The notes under the pieces are model-generated. The model was not told where the DNA came from. It saw nothing but the letters and a program-made list of their open reading frames with translations, and made no database searches. A stretch of DNA of 23,771 nt, taken from Candidatus Gastranaerophilales bacterium. Its GTDB lineage: Bacteria; Cyanobacteriota; Vampirovibrionia; Gastranaerophilales; Gastranaerophilaceae. Shown piece after piece: positions 15,115-22,029 of this stretch. The stretch is from NCBI GenBank assembly GCA_910587375.1, contig CAJULR010000016.1:1-23771 (forward strand), written 5' to 3'. Position 1 is the stretch's first letter. Each line of letters opens with the position of its first letter. The position numbers and the translations under genes were made by a program.

Positions 15115-16380
15115 CTATAGCTCTTCAGGAGAAGCAATTCTTCCAAGTATCGCACTTGCGGCAGCAACAGCAGGCGACGCCAAATATACTTCAGATTCAG
15201 GGTGTCCCATTCTGCCTACAAAGTTTCTGTTTGTGGTTGAAACCGCCCTCTCGCCTTTTGCAAGAATTCCGGCATGGCCGCCAAGACAAGGACCGCAAGT
15301 CGGCGTTGAAACAGCGCCTTCAGCCTCAACAATTGTCTGAACATACCCAAGCTCAATTGCTTTTAAATAAATATCCTGCGTGCCAGGGAAAACAATCAAA
15401 CGAACATTTTTATTCACTTTCTTGCCCCTCAAAATGTCGGCCGCAATTTTAAGGTCTGAAAGCCTCCCATTTGTACAGCTTCCAATTACAACCTGGTTGA
15501 TTTCAACATTGCCTACTTTGCTTATCGGTTTTGTGTTTTCGGGCAAATGCGGAAAAGCAACAGTGGGTTCAATATCCGCCACGTCATATTTTATAACCCT
15601 TTCATATTCAGCGTCAGGGTCTGATGTGTAGAATTTATAAGGACGAATTGATCTGCCTTTTAGGTATTCTTCCGTAATTGCGTCAGGCGGAATTATACCG
15701 TTTTTAGCACCAGCCTCAATTGCCATATTGCAAATTGTAAACCTGCCATCCATCGGCATTTCTGAAATTGCGCTTCCGGTTATTTCTAAAGTCTTGTATA
15801 AGGCACCATCTACACCGATATCACCAATTAAATGGAGTACTAAATCCTTTGCGCTCACCCATTTATTTAACTTTCCGTTAAATTCAACTTTTATGGCACT
15901 TGGAACCTTAAACCAAGTTTCACCGGACGCCATAGCACAAGCCAAATCAGTTGAACCAACACCTGTTGAAAAAGCACCAAGAGCACCGTATGTACAAGTA
16001 TGAGAATCCGCACCGATAATTAAATCTCCGGCAGTTACAATCCCAGAATCAGGAAGAAGAGCATGCTCAATCCCCATTCTGCCTACTTCAAAAAAGAACT
16101 TAAGCCCCATTTCGCGGGCAAATTTTCTGATTAAATTCACCTGTTCTGCAGATTTAATATCTTTATTTGGAACAAAATGGTCCGGCACAAAGACACATCT
16201 TTCAGAGTCAAAAACCTTGTCCACACCGATTTTTCTAAATTCATTAATCGCAACTGGGCCTGTAATATCGTTTGCAAGGGTAATATCAACCTTTGCACTG
16301 ATTAAATCTCCCGCTTTAACTTCATCTTTGCCGGCATGATGGGCAAAAATCTTCTCTGTTATGGTCATTGGTCTGGACAT
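15115..16380 (-). CDS. leuC: 3-isopropylmalate dehydratase large subunit (second paralogue)
   Basis: A 421-residue [4Fe-4S] hydro-lyase large subunit that interconverts 2- and 3-isopropylmalate in leucine synthesis. DHFVPNKDIKSAEQ (67-80), GADSHTCTYGALGAFSTGVG (123-142), Cys302 in GSCTNG, Cys362/Cys365 in TCGPC and NRNFVGRMG (384-392) are all present. DHFVPNKDIKSAEQ is the usual LeuC form in clostridia and methanogens, so this copy is the better LeuC candidate of the two in the window. AGGAGA precedes the ATG. It sits in an operon behind the NfnA-like and four-cysteine genes. The small subunit that carries the swivelling domain is not adjacent, so the complex must be completed from elsewhere. 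Confidence 0.9.
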   Translation of the reverse strand: MSRPMTITEKIFAHHAGKDEVKAGDLISAKVDITLANDITGPVAINEFRKIGVDKVFDSERCVFVPDHFVPNKDIKSAEQVNLIRKFAREMGLKFFFEVGRMGIEHALLPDSGIVTAGDLIIGADSHTCTYGALGAFSTGVGSTDLACAMASGETWFKVPSAIKVEFNGKLNKWVSAKDLVLHLIGDIGVDGALYKTLEITGSAISEMPMDGRFTICNMAIEAGAKNGIIPPDAITEEYLKGRSIRPYKFYTSDPDAEYERVIKYDVADIEPTVAFPHLPENTKPISKVGNVEINQVVIGSCTNGRLSDLKIAADILRGKKVNKNVRLIVFPGTQDIYLKAIELGYVQTIVEAEGAVSTPTCGPCLGGHAGILAKGERAVSTTNRNFVGRMGHPESEVYLASPAVAAASAILGRIASPEEL

Positions 16381-16413
16381 TGTTTTTCTCCTGTGATTAA
16401 AATTACTGTTTAA

Positions 16414-16599
16414 CTATTCTGCAGATTTCGCACCTTGTTTTGCTTTAACATCCAAAAGCGCATTGTGTGCCATTACATACACAGCACAAGTTTTAAGGTT
16501 TTGAATGTACCAAGCACAGTTTTCTTGTGCGCATACAGAATTAACATCTTTGCCTGCTGAAATAAGCGGACATATAGGAATTGAGCCACCATTTGCCAT
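16414..16599 (-). CDS. Small four-cysteine protein of unknown function
   Basis: A 61-residue protein not assigned to a named family. It has four cysteines at 10, 23, 28 and 38 (C-x12-C-x4-C-x9-C) in PICPLISAGK, SVCAQENCAWY and TCAVYVMA, and an Ala/Lys-rich tail. The spacing and the conserved-looking CPLxSAG and CAWY contexts suggest a metal or small Fe-S site, but this is inference. It is a real gene: a GAGG site sits 8 bases before the ATG, and it lies 33 bases after the NfnA-like gene and 33 bases before leuC on the same strand. It could be an electron carrier or assembly helper for one of these two iron-sulfur proteins. Confidence 0.8.
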   Translation of the reverse strand: MANGGSIPICPLISAGKDVNSVCAQENCAWYIQNLKTCAVYVMAHNALLDVKAKQGAKSAE

Positions 16600-16632
16600 T
16601 GTTTTTACCTCATTTTCTAAATTATTAAACTA

Positions 16633-17490
16633 TTAACGTGATTTTTCCAATTCAATTGCTTGTTTTTTAAGGTTGCAGCTTGTTTCATCGCACCTTTTTT
16701 CATAATCTTTATAAATTCTTGTTCTATTCATAACTTCATCAAAATCAACAAGATGAGCGTCAAAATCAGGACCGTCAACACAAGCAAATTTTACTTCATC
16801 CCCGACAGTTACCCTGCAAGCACCGCACATGCCGGTTCCATCCACCATTATAGGGTTCATTGAAACTTCGGTTTTAATGCCTGTGCCGCGCGTAAGGTCT
16901 GCAACGGCCTTCATCATTGGCATTGGCCCTACTGCAATTGCATAATTTACAGTTTCTTTTGCCATAATTTCTTTCATAACATCAGTTACAAAACCTTTTC
17001 TGCCAAGGGTGCCATCATCTGTTGTAATAAATAATTCAGAACAAGCGTCTTTCATTTTTTCTTGCCAGAAAATTAAATTCTCATTCCTTGCGCCCATAAT
17101 CATATAAACCTTGTTTCCGGCGTCTTTAAAGGCTTTGGCAATTAAATAGCAAGGTGCTGCGCCATATCCGCCTGCTAAGCAAACAACCGTTCCATATTTT
17201 TCAATATGAGTAGGCTGGCCTAAAGGTCCTACAATATCTTCAATTTCATCACCAACTTCTAAAGAAGCAAGTTTTTTGGTTGTATAGCCAACTGCCATAT
17301 AAACAATAGTTAATTCTTCAGTTTCCCTGTTATAATCTGCAATTGTAAGCGGTATTCTTTCAGAATTTTTATCAGTTCTAAGAATTATAAACTGCCCCGC
17401 TTTGGCGTTTTTTGTAATAAACGGTGCTTTAATTCTGATTTCGTACTGATTTGTGCAAAGTTCCTTTTTATATAAAATCTTGTATCCCAA
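16633..17490 (-). CDS. NfnA/SudB-like ferredoxin-NADP reductase subunit (FAD and [2Fe-2S])
   Basis: An electron-transfer flavoprotein of the PyrK/SudB/NfnA family. The 285 residues show a ferredoxin-reductase fold: the FAD loop RIPLTIAD (45-52), the pyridine-nucleotide loop LAGGYGAAPC (105-114) and a C-terminal cluster site. The cluster site, VDGTGMCGACR (216-226) plus FACVDGPDFDAHLVDF (235-250), offers Asp217, Cys222, Cys225 and Cys237. That matches the one-Asp, three-Cys [2Fe-2S] ligation described for NfnA. The C-terminus adds two more cysteines (Cys267, Cys272). The start codon is TTG, with AAGGAGA six bases upstream. It leads the operon. The usual partner, the GltD-like NfnB/SudA subunit, is absent from the window. 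Confidence 0.88.
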   Translation of the reverse strand: MGYKILYKKELCTNQYEIRIKAPFITKNAKAGQFIILRTDKNSERIPLTIADYNRETEELTIVYMAVGYTTKKLASLEVGDEIEDIVGPLGQPTHIEKYGTVVCLAGGYGAAPCYLIAKAFKDAGNKVYMIMGARNENLIFWQEKMKDACSELFITTDDGTLGRKGFVTDVMKEIMAKETVNYAIAVGPMPMMKAVADLTRGTGIKTEVSMNPIMVDGTGMCGACRVTVGDEVKFACVDGPDFDAHLVDFDEVMNRTRIYKDYEKRCDETSCNLKKQAIELEKSR

Positions 17491-17530
17491 TTTGCTCTCC
17501 TTAAACTAATAAGCATGTATATCCAAGTTT

Positions 17531-17536
17531 ATTATA
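17531..17536 (-). promoter_or_regulatory. -10 box of the NfnA-like operon
   Basis: A perfect TATAAT on the minus strand predicts initiation near 17524 and a leader of about 34 bases. The -35 region (TTTTTC or TTTTCC at 17-18 bases) is poor. It lies just after the terminator of the preceding gene. Confidence 0.45.
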
Positions 17537-17554
17537 CTATAAAATATTAAAGTG

Positions 17555-17590
17555 GAAAAAACATTAAGGCGAGAATGTTTCCCGCCTTAA
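17555..17590 (-). terminator. Intrinsic terminator of the Asn/Ser-rich protein gene
   Basis: A 12-bp stem with one G-T pair (17564-17575 with 17579-17590) closes a 3-base loop and is followed on the minus strand by TGTTTTTT. It lies 21 bases after the stop codon. Confidence 0.88.
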
Positions 17591-17610
17591 CAAAAATTAA
17601 AAAACCATTT

Positions 17611-18282
17611 CTATTTAAAAAACCCCATAGTCTTTGAGGCCAGGTTTAAAACATCCCCGAGAGTATTACTAAAAGTATTTCCCGAAGAAGAATTACTTGA
17701 TGATGTTCTATTGTTTAAATGTGAATTATTAGTATTCAATAAATTGTTTGTCACACCAAGGGTTTGAAGCATATTTGAATATACCTGATTTTGATAATTG
17801 TTAAGGAAATTCAAATAATTATACCTGTTTGATAATTCATTATTTATAAGTTCATTCCTTTTTGCCATAACATCTTGGGCTAAATCACTCATTGCAGCTG
17901 CTCTTTTGGATTCAATGTCGTTTAAATTATCCATAAACATTGAATTGCTTGTGTTTCCAAATCTTCTTGCAATGTCATTTTGCATATCGCGAATCATTGG
18001 CGTATACGTATTATTCACCACATCAAGCCCCTGGTTTAAATATGCCCCGACCTGATCATTCAGGCTTTTAATCGTATCATTAGAAAAAACATTAATTTTA
18101 CCCAAATTATCATAGAAAGATTTTCCGGCATAATCATATGCAGCCTGTTCATAAGGATCCATATTATAAGTTACATTTGCACCATTTTTGGTGCTTGTTG
18201 CGGAACTTTTAACATTCCCGTTTACAGTAATTGCAGCAGAAGGGTTGTAGACCTTTGGTTTGCTTTTTGATTTTTTTGACAT
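17611..18282 (-). CDS. Asn/Ser-rich protein of unknown function, possibly phage-structural-like
   Basis: I do not recognise this 223-residue protein. It has a basic, disordered N-terminus (SKKSKSKPKVYNPS), a Gly/Ser/Thr-rich stretch to residue 40, and then a helical centre (about 42-178). The centre includes RRFGNTSNSMFMDNLNDIES (106-125) and KRAAAMSDLAQDVMAKRNEL (126-145). An Asn/Ser-rich linker (180-205) leads to a short C-terminal helix. No signal peptide or membrane segment is seen. The central R-x-G-x2-x-S-xF pattern followed by an Ala-rich helix recalls internal or tail-associated proteins of podovirus-like phages. That is a loose impression, and there are no other phage genes here. AAGGA precedes the ATG at 8 bases; the gene is monocistronic, with its own terminator. 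Confidence 0.75.
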   Translation of the reverse strand: MSKKSKSKPKVYNPSAAITVNGNVKSSATSTKNGANVTYNMDPYEQAAYDYAGKSFYDNLGKINVFSNDTIKSLNDQVGAYLNQGLDVVNNTYTPMIRDMQNDIARRFGNTSNSMFMDNLNDIESKRAAAMSDLAQDVMAKRNELINNELSNRYNYLNFLNNYQNQVYSNMLQTLGVTNNLLNTNNSHLNNRTSSSNSSSGNTFSNTLGDVLNLASKTMGFFK

Positions 18283-18420
18283 AAAGATTTTCCTTTCCTT
18301 TAAGTTTTTTTAGGAAAATCGAATTCACAAATTATGACAGCACTTACATTTTACCACACAGGCACTGCGGGCGATAGAGTAAAATTACTCAAATTTGGCA
18401 AACAATTGACAATATTTGGA
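18283..18420 (-). promoter_or_regulatory. Upstream region of the Asn/Ser-rich protein gene
   Basis: This short gap contains an extended -10 candidate (TGGTAAAAT on the minus strand, near 18350) and a small dyad, GAGTAA/TTACTC (18377-18390). No terminator for the preceding methyltransferase gene is obvious, so read-through is possible. Confidence 0.3.
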
Positions 18421-19104
18421 TTATTTCGTAATTATAACCAAATTATTGTCAGCTCTCCCGTTAACATCCATAATCGCATACCTTACCTTATATCCTTTTA
18501 GATTTGATATATAGGATTGTACTTCGTATATTTGATCTTTTGTTAAATCTTCTATTACATAAAAGCCGCCGTTCTTTAAATATTTAAGAGCATTTCCAAG
18601 GAGCGAAATTGCGGCTTCAGAGGTGTGGAGCCCATCATCAATCATAATGTCGAATTTGACATTTATGCTTTTAAAATAATTATTTATGGCCTCTGGGGAC
18701 AACTGGTCTATCCAGGCAGTTTGAATTCTCTCTTCCTGAAACAAACAACCTTGGTCAATATCAGCACCATATATTTGTGCATTTTTAAAATAATCGCGCC
18801 AAACTCTTAAAGAAGCTCCCGGCCTGCCATTTGCTGTCATATTACTTGGAACGTTCGGGTTATTTGTACCAATACCACACTCAAAAACATTCTTAACATC
18901 ATTTTTTATTTTACGAAAAAGTGCTTCATACACATTTGAATAACTATGAGCAAGCCACGGATACGGATGTCCTTCATTTGTATAAGAACCTTTATCTGAA
19001 CCATACTTATCGCAAAGTAAAGTTATTTCGCCACACCCCGCATGAGGGTTTATCTCTATATCATCAACAATCATTTTAACGCAATTTATAAGTTCTGCTT
19101 CCAA
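18421..19104 (-). CDS. SAM-dependent methyltransferase, MycE/CmcI-like
   Basis: A 227-residue methyltransferase. The pattern LLCDKYGSDKG (29-39), a Tyr-rich linker, FECGIG (74-79), GASLRVWRDYFKNAQIYGAD (96-115), MIDDGLH (154-160) and FYVIEDL (181-187) is characteristic of the MycE/cephalosporin-hydroxylase-like O-methyltransferase group. Members methylate sugars on natural products or surface glycans, and the acidic IDDGLH region usually binds a metal ion. The substrate is unknown. The start is TTG (TTG-GAA-GCA) after TAGGAGAG. It is read divergently from an XRE regulator, with an inverted repeat over its promoter, so it is probably under that regulator. Confidence 0.85.
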   Translation of the reverse strand: MEAELINCVKMIVDDIEINPHAGCGEITLLCDKYGSDKGSYTNEGHPYPWLAHSYSNVYEALFRKIKNDVKNVFECGIGTNNPNVPSNMTANGRPGASLRVWRDYFKNAQIYGADIDQGCLFQEERIQTAWIDQLSPEAINNYFKSINVKFDIMIDDGLHTSEAAISLLGNALKYLKNGGFYVIEDLTKDQIYEVQSYISNLKGYKVRYAIMDVNGRADNNLVIITK

Positions 19105-19157
19105 GATTTGCTCTCCTAAAATTTTAAACTATCTGCATAACAACTAAAAAACTCAAC

Positions 19158-19201
19158 TTTATTAAGTTTTACAAAATATTATACATGCAAAACTTAATAA
19201 A
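19158..19201. promoter_or_regulatory. 13-bp inverted repeat bracketing the methyltransferase -10 box, likely operator
   Basis: TTTATTAAGTTTT (19158-19170) and AAAACTTAATAAA (19189-19201) are perfect inverted copies separated by 18 bases. Between them lies a perfect minus-strand TATAAT (19178-19183), with TTGTTT 16 bases upstream overlapping the outer arm. A related half-site, GCTTAATTAAAA, follows near 19222. The divergent gene encodes an XRE-type DNA-binding protein, an obvious candidate for binding these sites. Confidence 0.6.
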
Positions 19202-19275
19202 ACAAGAAGAATATGCCGTTTTGCTTAATTAAAATATAGAGCCTTTTACATCATAATTAGCGAAAAGGATAAACT

Positions 19276-19590
19276 ATGAACATTAAAAAACTTCTTGGCA
19301 AAAGGCTTCAAGAAATCAGAAAAACAAGAAAATTAACGCAAGAACAGGTTGCCGAATTTGTTGAAATTGAAACATCCAGCATAAGCAACATTGAAAACGG
19401 CAAATACTACCCAAGCGCAGAAAATTTAGATAAAATTTTAAAAGTTTTAAATGTAACACCAAGCGATATTTTTACTTTTGAAAGCCACCTGCCAAAAGAA
19501 GAATTAATAAGAGAAATGACAAGCGCAATGCAAGAAGACGAAAAACTTACAAGGTTAATATATAAATTTTACTTAACTGTTAAATATTAG
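19276..19590 (+). CDS. XRE-family transcriptional regulator
   Basis: A 104-residue protein with a Cro/CI-type helix-turn-helix at about residues 6-66. The recognisable core is LTQEQVAEFVEIETSSISNI (20-39) followed by ENGKYYPS and a Ser-Ala-Glu-Asn-Leu third helix. The short C-terminal part (70-104) is helical and may mediate dimerisation. AAAGGA precedes the ATG at 6 bases. It is divergent from the MycE-like methyltransferase gene and is followed by a strong terminator. Regulation of itself and of that gene is inferred from the intervening inverted repeat. Confidence 0.93.
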   Translation: MNIKKLLGKRLQEIRKTRKLTQEQVAEFVEIETSSISNIENGKYYPSAENLDKILKVLNVTPSDIFTFESHLPKEELIREMTSAMQEDEKLTRLIYKFYLTVKY

Positions 19591-19606
19591 AAAAAATAAA
19601 AATAAA

Positions 19607-19646
19607 AATAAAACCGGCCAAGGAAAGTTCCAAAGCCGGTTTTATT
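19607..19646. terminator. Bidirectional terminator between the XRE gene and dnaK
   Basis: A perfect 12-bp stem, AATAAAACCGGC/GCCGGTTTTATT (19607-19618 with 19635-19646), encloses a loop that itself contains GGAA-AG-TTCC. T-rich tails follow on both strands, the longer one on the minus strand for dnaK. It serves the two convergent genes. Confidence 0.9.
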
Positions 19647-19662
19647 AATTTCGCCTGAAATA

Positions 19663-21507
19663 TTATTCTTTTGTATATTCTGCGTCAATTACATCATCAT
19701 CTTTTGAAGAAGATTCACTTGAAGCGTCAGCATTAGAATCATCAGCAGCTTTTGCGTCTTGACCTTCCTGCTGAACTTGCGCGTATGCAGCTTGAGAAAT
19801 TGCATACATTGTCTGTTGAAGCTCTTCGGAAAGCTTTTTAATTTCATCATGTCCTTTGTTTTCATCCAAAGCTTTTCTTAGAGCGGTTTTTTGCTCATCA
19901 AGTTTTGTCTTGTCAGAGTCTGAAATTTTACCTTCAAAATCTTTAACAATTCTATCAGCTGCAGAAATCATGCTTTCAGCATTATTTTTTGTTTCCGCTT
20001 CTTCTTTTTTCTTTTTATCTTCTGTAGCATTTGCTTCAGCTTCTTTTACCATCTTATCAATATCTGATTCAGAAAGATTTGAAGAATTTGTGATGGTGAT
20101 TTTTTGTTCTTTGTTTGTAGCCTTATCTTTTGCAGTAACGTTTACAATGCCGTTTGCGTCAATATCAAAAGTTACTTCGATTTGAGGCATGCCTTTCATT
20201 GCTGGCGGAATACCATCCAATCTAAACATACCTAAAGACTTATTATCTCTTGCCATTGGCCTTTCGCCCTGAAGAACGTGAATATCAACAGCAGTTTGAT
20301 TATCATCAGCAGTTGAGAATACCTGGGATTTTGAAACAGGAATTGTTGTGTTTCTTTGAACCAAAGGAGTCATAACCCCGCCAAGAGTTTCAATACCAAG
20401 TGTCAAAGGAGTTACATCCAAAAGAACAATGTCTTTAACTTCGCCCGCTAATACGCCGGCTTGAACTGCTGCACCAACCGCAACAACTTCATCAGGGTTA
20501 ACTGATTGGTTCGGCTCTTTTCCTGTATATTCTTTAACTAAAGCCTGAACTGCAGGAATTCTTGTAGAACCACCCACAAGCACAACTTCATCGATTTCGT
20601 TTTTAGAAATACCAGCGTCTTTAATAGCTTGTTCTACAGGAGTTTTACATCTTTCTAATAGGTCATGAGATAATTCTTCAAATTTCGCCCTAGATAAAGT
20701 CATATCCAAGTGTTTTGGGCCATTCGCGTCAGCTGTAATAAACGGAAGATTAATATTTGTTTCAACAACGGAAGATAGTTCACATTTTGCTTTTTCGGCC
20801 GCTTCTTTTAGCCTTTGCATTGCCTGCTTATCGGATTTTAGGTCAATTCCTTCAGTTTTCTTGAATTCCTCTGCAAGCCAATCCATAACTTTTTGGTCGA
20901 AATCATCACCACCAAGGTGTGTATCTCCTGAAGTTGATAATACTTCATGCACGCCATCGCCAATTTCAAGGATAGAAACATCGAATGTACCACCACCAAG
21001 GTCAAATACTAGAACTTTTTCGGTTTTTTCTTTTTCAAGACCATATGCAAGAGCGGCTGCTGTCGGTTCGTTCACAATACGAAGAACTTCAAGACCAGCA
21101 ATTTTACCTGCGTCTTTTGTTGCTTGTCTTTGGGCGTCGTTAAAATATGCAGGAACAGTGATTACGGCAGATGTTACCTTTTCTCCAAGGTAATTTGAGG
21201 CGTCATCAGCCAATTTTCTTAAAATCATGGCTGAAATTTCTTGCGGCGTGTAATCTTTGCCGTCAATATTTTTCTTAAAATCTTCGCCCATATGACGTTT
21301 GATTGAAATAATTGTTCTATCAGGGTTTAAGATGGCTTGACGTTTTGCAAGCTGTCCTACAAGCCTTTCTCCTGATTTTGAAAAACCAACAATTGAAGGG
21401 GTTGTTCTTGAACCTTCCGCATTAGCAATAACGGTTGGCTTCCCACCTTCCATAACGGCAACTACGGAGTTTGTAGTCCCCAAGTCAATACCTATTGTTT
21501 TTGCCAT
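19663..21507 (-). CDS. dnaK: Molecular chaperone DnaK (Hsp70)
   Basis: ATP-dependent cytoplasmic chaperone of 614 residues. The ATPase domain shows GIDLGTTNSVVAV (6-18), ITVPAYFNDAQRQATKDAGK (116-135), VNEPTAAALAYG (145-156), VFDLGGGTFDVS (167-178), DTHLGGDDFD (195-204) and VGGSTRIP (311-318). The linker VLLDVTPLTLGIE (361-373) leads to the substrate-binding domain and a lid ending in an acidic DDDVIDAEYTKE. The region from IKRHMG (69-74) to YTPQEIS (86-92) lacks the insert of roughly 20-25 residues seen in proteobacterial DnaK. AGGAG precedes the ATG. It is monocistronic here: grpE and dnaJ are not adjacent and no CIRCE element is seen upstream. Confidence 0.98.
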   Translation of the reverse strand: MAKTIGIDLGTTNSVVAVMEGGKPTVIANAEGSRTTPSIVGFSKSGERLVGQLAKRQAILNPDRTIISIKRHMGEDFKKNIDGKDYTPQEISAMILRKLADDASNYLGEKVTSAVITVPAYFNDAQRQATKDAGKIAGLEVLRIVNEPTAAALAYGLEKEKTEKVLVFDLGGGTFDVSILEIGDGVHEVLSTSGDTHLGGDDFDQKVMDWLAEEFKKTEGIDLKSDKQAMQRLKEAAEKAKCELSSVVETNINLPFITADANGPKHLDMTLSRAKFEELSHDLLERCKTPVEQAIKDAGISKNEIDEVVLVGGSTRIPAVQALVKEYTGKEPNQSVNPDEVVAVGAAVQAGVLAGEVKDIVLLDVTPLTLGIETLGGVMTPLVQRNTTIPVSKSQVFSTADDNQTAVDIHVLQGERPMARDNKSLGMFRLDGIPPAMKGMPQIEVTFDIDANGIVNVTAKDKATNKEQKITITNSSNLSESDIDKMVKEAEANATEDKKKKEEAETKNNAESMISAADRIVKDFEGKISDSDKTKLDEQKTALRKALDENKGHDEIKKLSEELQQTMYAISQAAYAQVQQEGQDAKAADDSNADASSESSSKDDDVIDAEYTKE

Positions 21508-21554
21508 TTTTTATCTCCTTATTTTTTTCGATATTTCTCTCTCAATATTTTAAA

Positions 21555-21631
21555 TTTAACACCATAATTCATTACTCCCCAAAAAATAAACAAAAAATTA
21601 ATATTTTAATATTTTGACAAAAGGTGTTAAA
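21555..21631. promoter_or_regulatory. Divergent, mirror-image -10 regions between dnaK and the TPR gene
   Basis: TTTAACACC (21555-21563) and GGTGTTAAA (21623-21631) are inverted copies. On each outgoing strand they give an extended -10 of the form TGTTAAAxT. On the plus strand a TTGACA (21614-21619) precedes it at unfavourable spacing, and initiation would fall within a few bases of the TPR gene ATG, implying an almost leaderless message. The arms could also be operator half-sites. Confidence 0.4.
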
Positions 21632-21639
21632 ATTAGGAT

Positions 21640-22029
21640 ATGGAATTTGATATTGTAAAAGAATACTGCAACATAATTAAGAATAAGCTCACAATGGGCG
21701 AATACGAAACTGCATTAAACAATGCAAAAAAACTTTTGCTTTATTCGCCAGACAATGCCGAAGGATACTACTACCAAGGACTTTGCCACTTCGCGCTTGG
21801 AAATTATGAGGACTCTGTAAACGATTATAAAAAAGCAATAGAGCTTGATTCTGCCTTCGCAAAGGCATATTACAACCTTGGCGTTACAAAATATTATCTA
21901 AATAAATTTACAGAAGCTGTAAAAAACATGGAAACCGCCTATAGAATTTTTTCCAAAAACCAGGATAAAGCTTCTTATACAAAGTGTATGGAATCTATTG
22001 AATTTATTAAAGAAGAGCAGGGACTATGA
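21640..22029 (+). CDS. TPR-repeat protein
   Basis: A 129-residue protein made of about three tetratricopeptide repeats (roughly 7-38, 40-72 and 74-106). The best is AEGYYYQGLCHFALGNYEDS (40-59) with YKKAIELD, followed by AKAYYNLGVTKYYLNKFTEA (74-93). Such proteins act as protein-binding scaffolds. No signal peptide is visible. The only Shine-Dalgarno-like sequence (AGGA) is one base from the ATG, which fits poorly. The stop overlaps the histidine kinase start in ATGA, so the two are translationally coupled, and the TPR protein may bind or modulate the kinase. Confidence 0.9.
   Translation: MEFDIVKEYCNIIKNKLTMGEYETALNNAKKLLLYSPDNAEGYYYQGLCHFALGNYEDSVNDYKKAIELDSAFAKAYYNLGVTKYYLNKFTEAVKNMETAYRIFSKNQDKASYTKCMESIEFIKEEQGL

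Noticed and set aside
15005..15340. Plus-strand 111-codon frame across the leuC/nitrilase junction
   Set aside because: It is a shadow of two well-supported minus-strand genes and has no family resemblance or ribosome binding site.
20861..21193. 110-codon open frame antisense to dnaK
   Set aside because: It lies wholly inside a strongly conserved gene, has Ser/Pro/Arg-rich low-complexity composition typical of antisense dnaK frames, and no ribosome binding site.
21508..21639. CIRCE (HrcA) operator upstream of dnaK
   Set aside because: No TTAGCACTC-N9-GAGTGCTAA or close variant is present; only the TTTAACACC/GGTGTTAAA dyad is seen.
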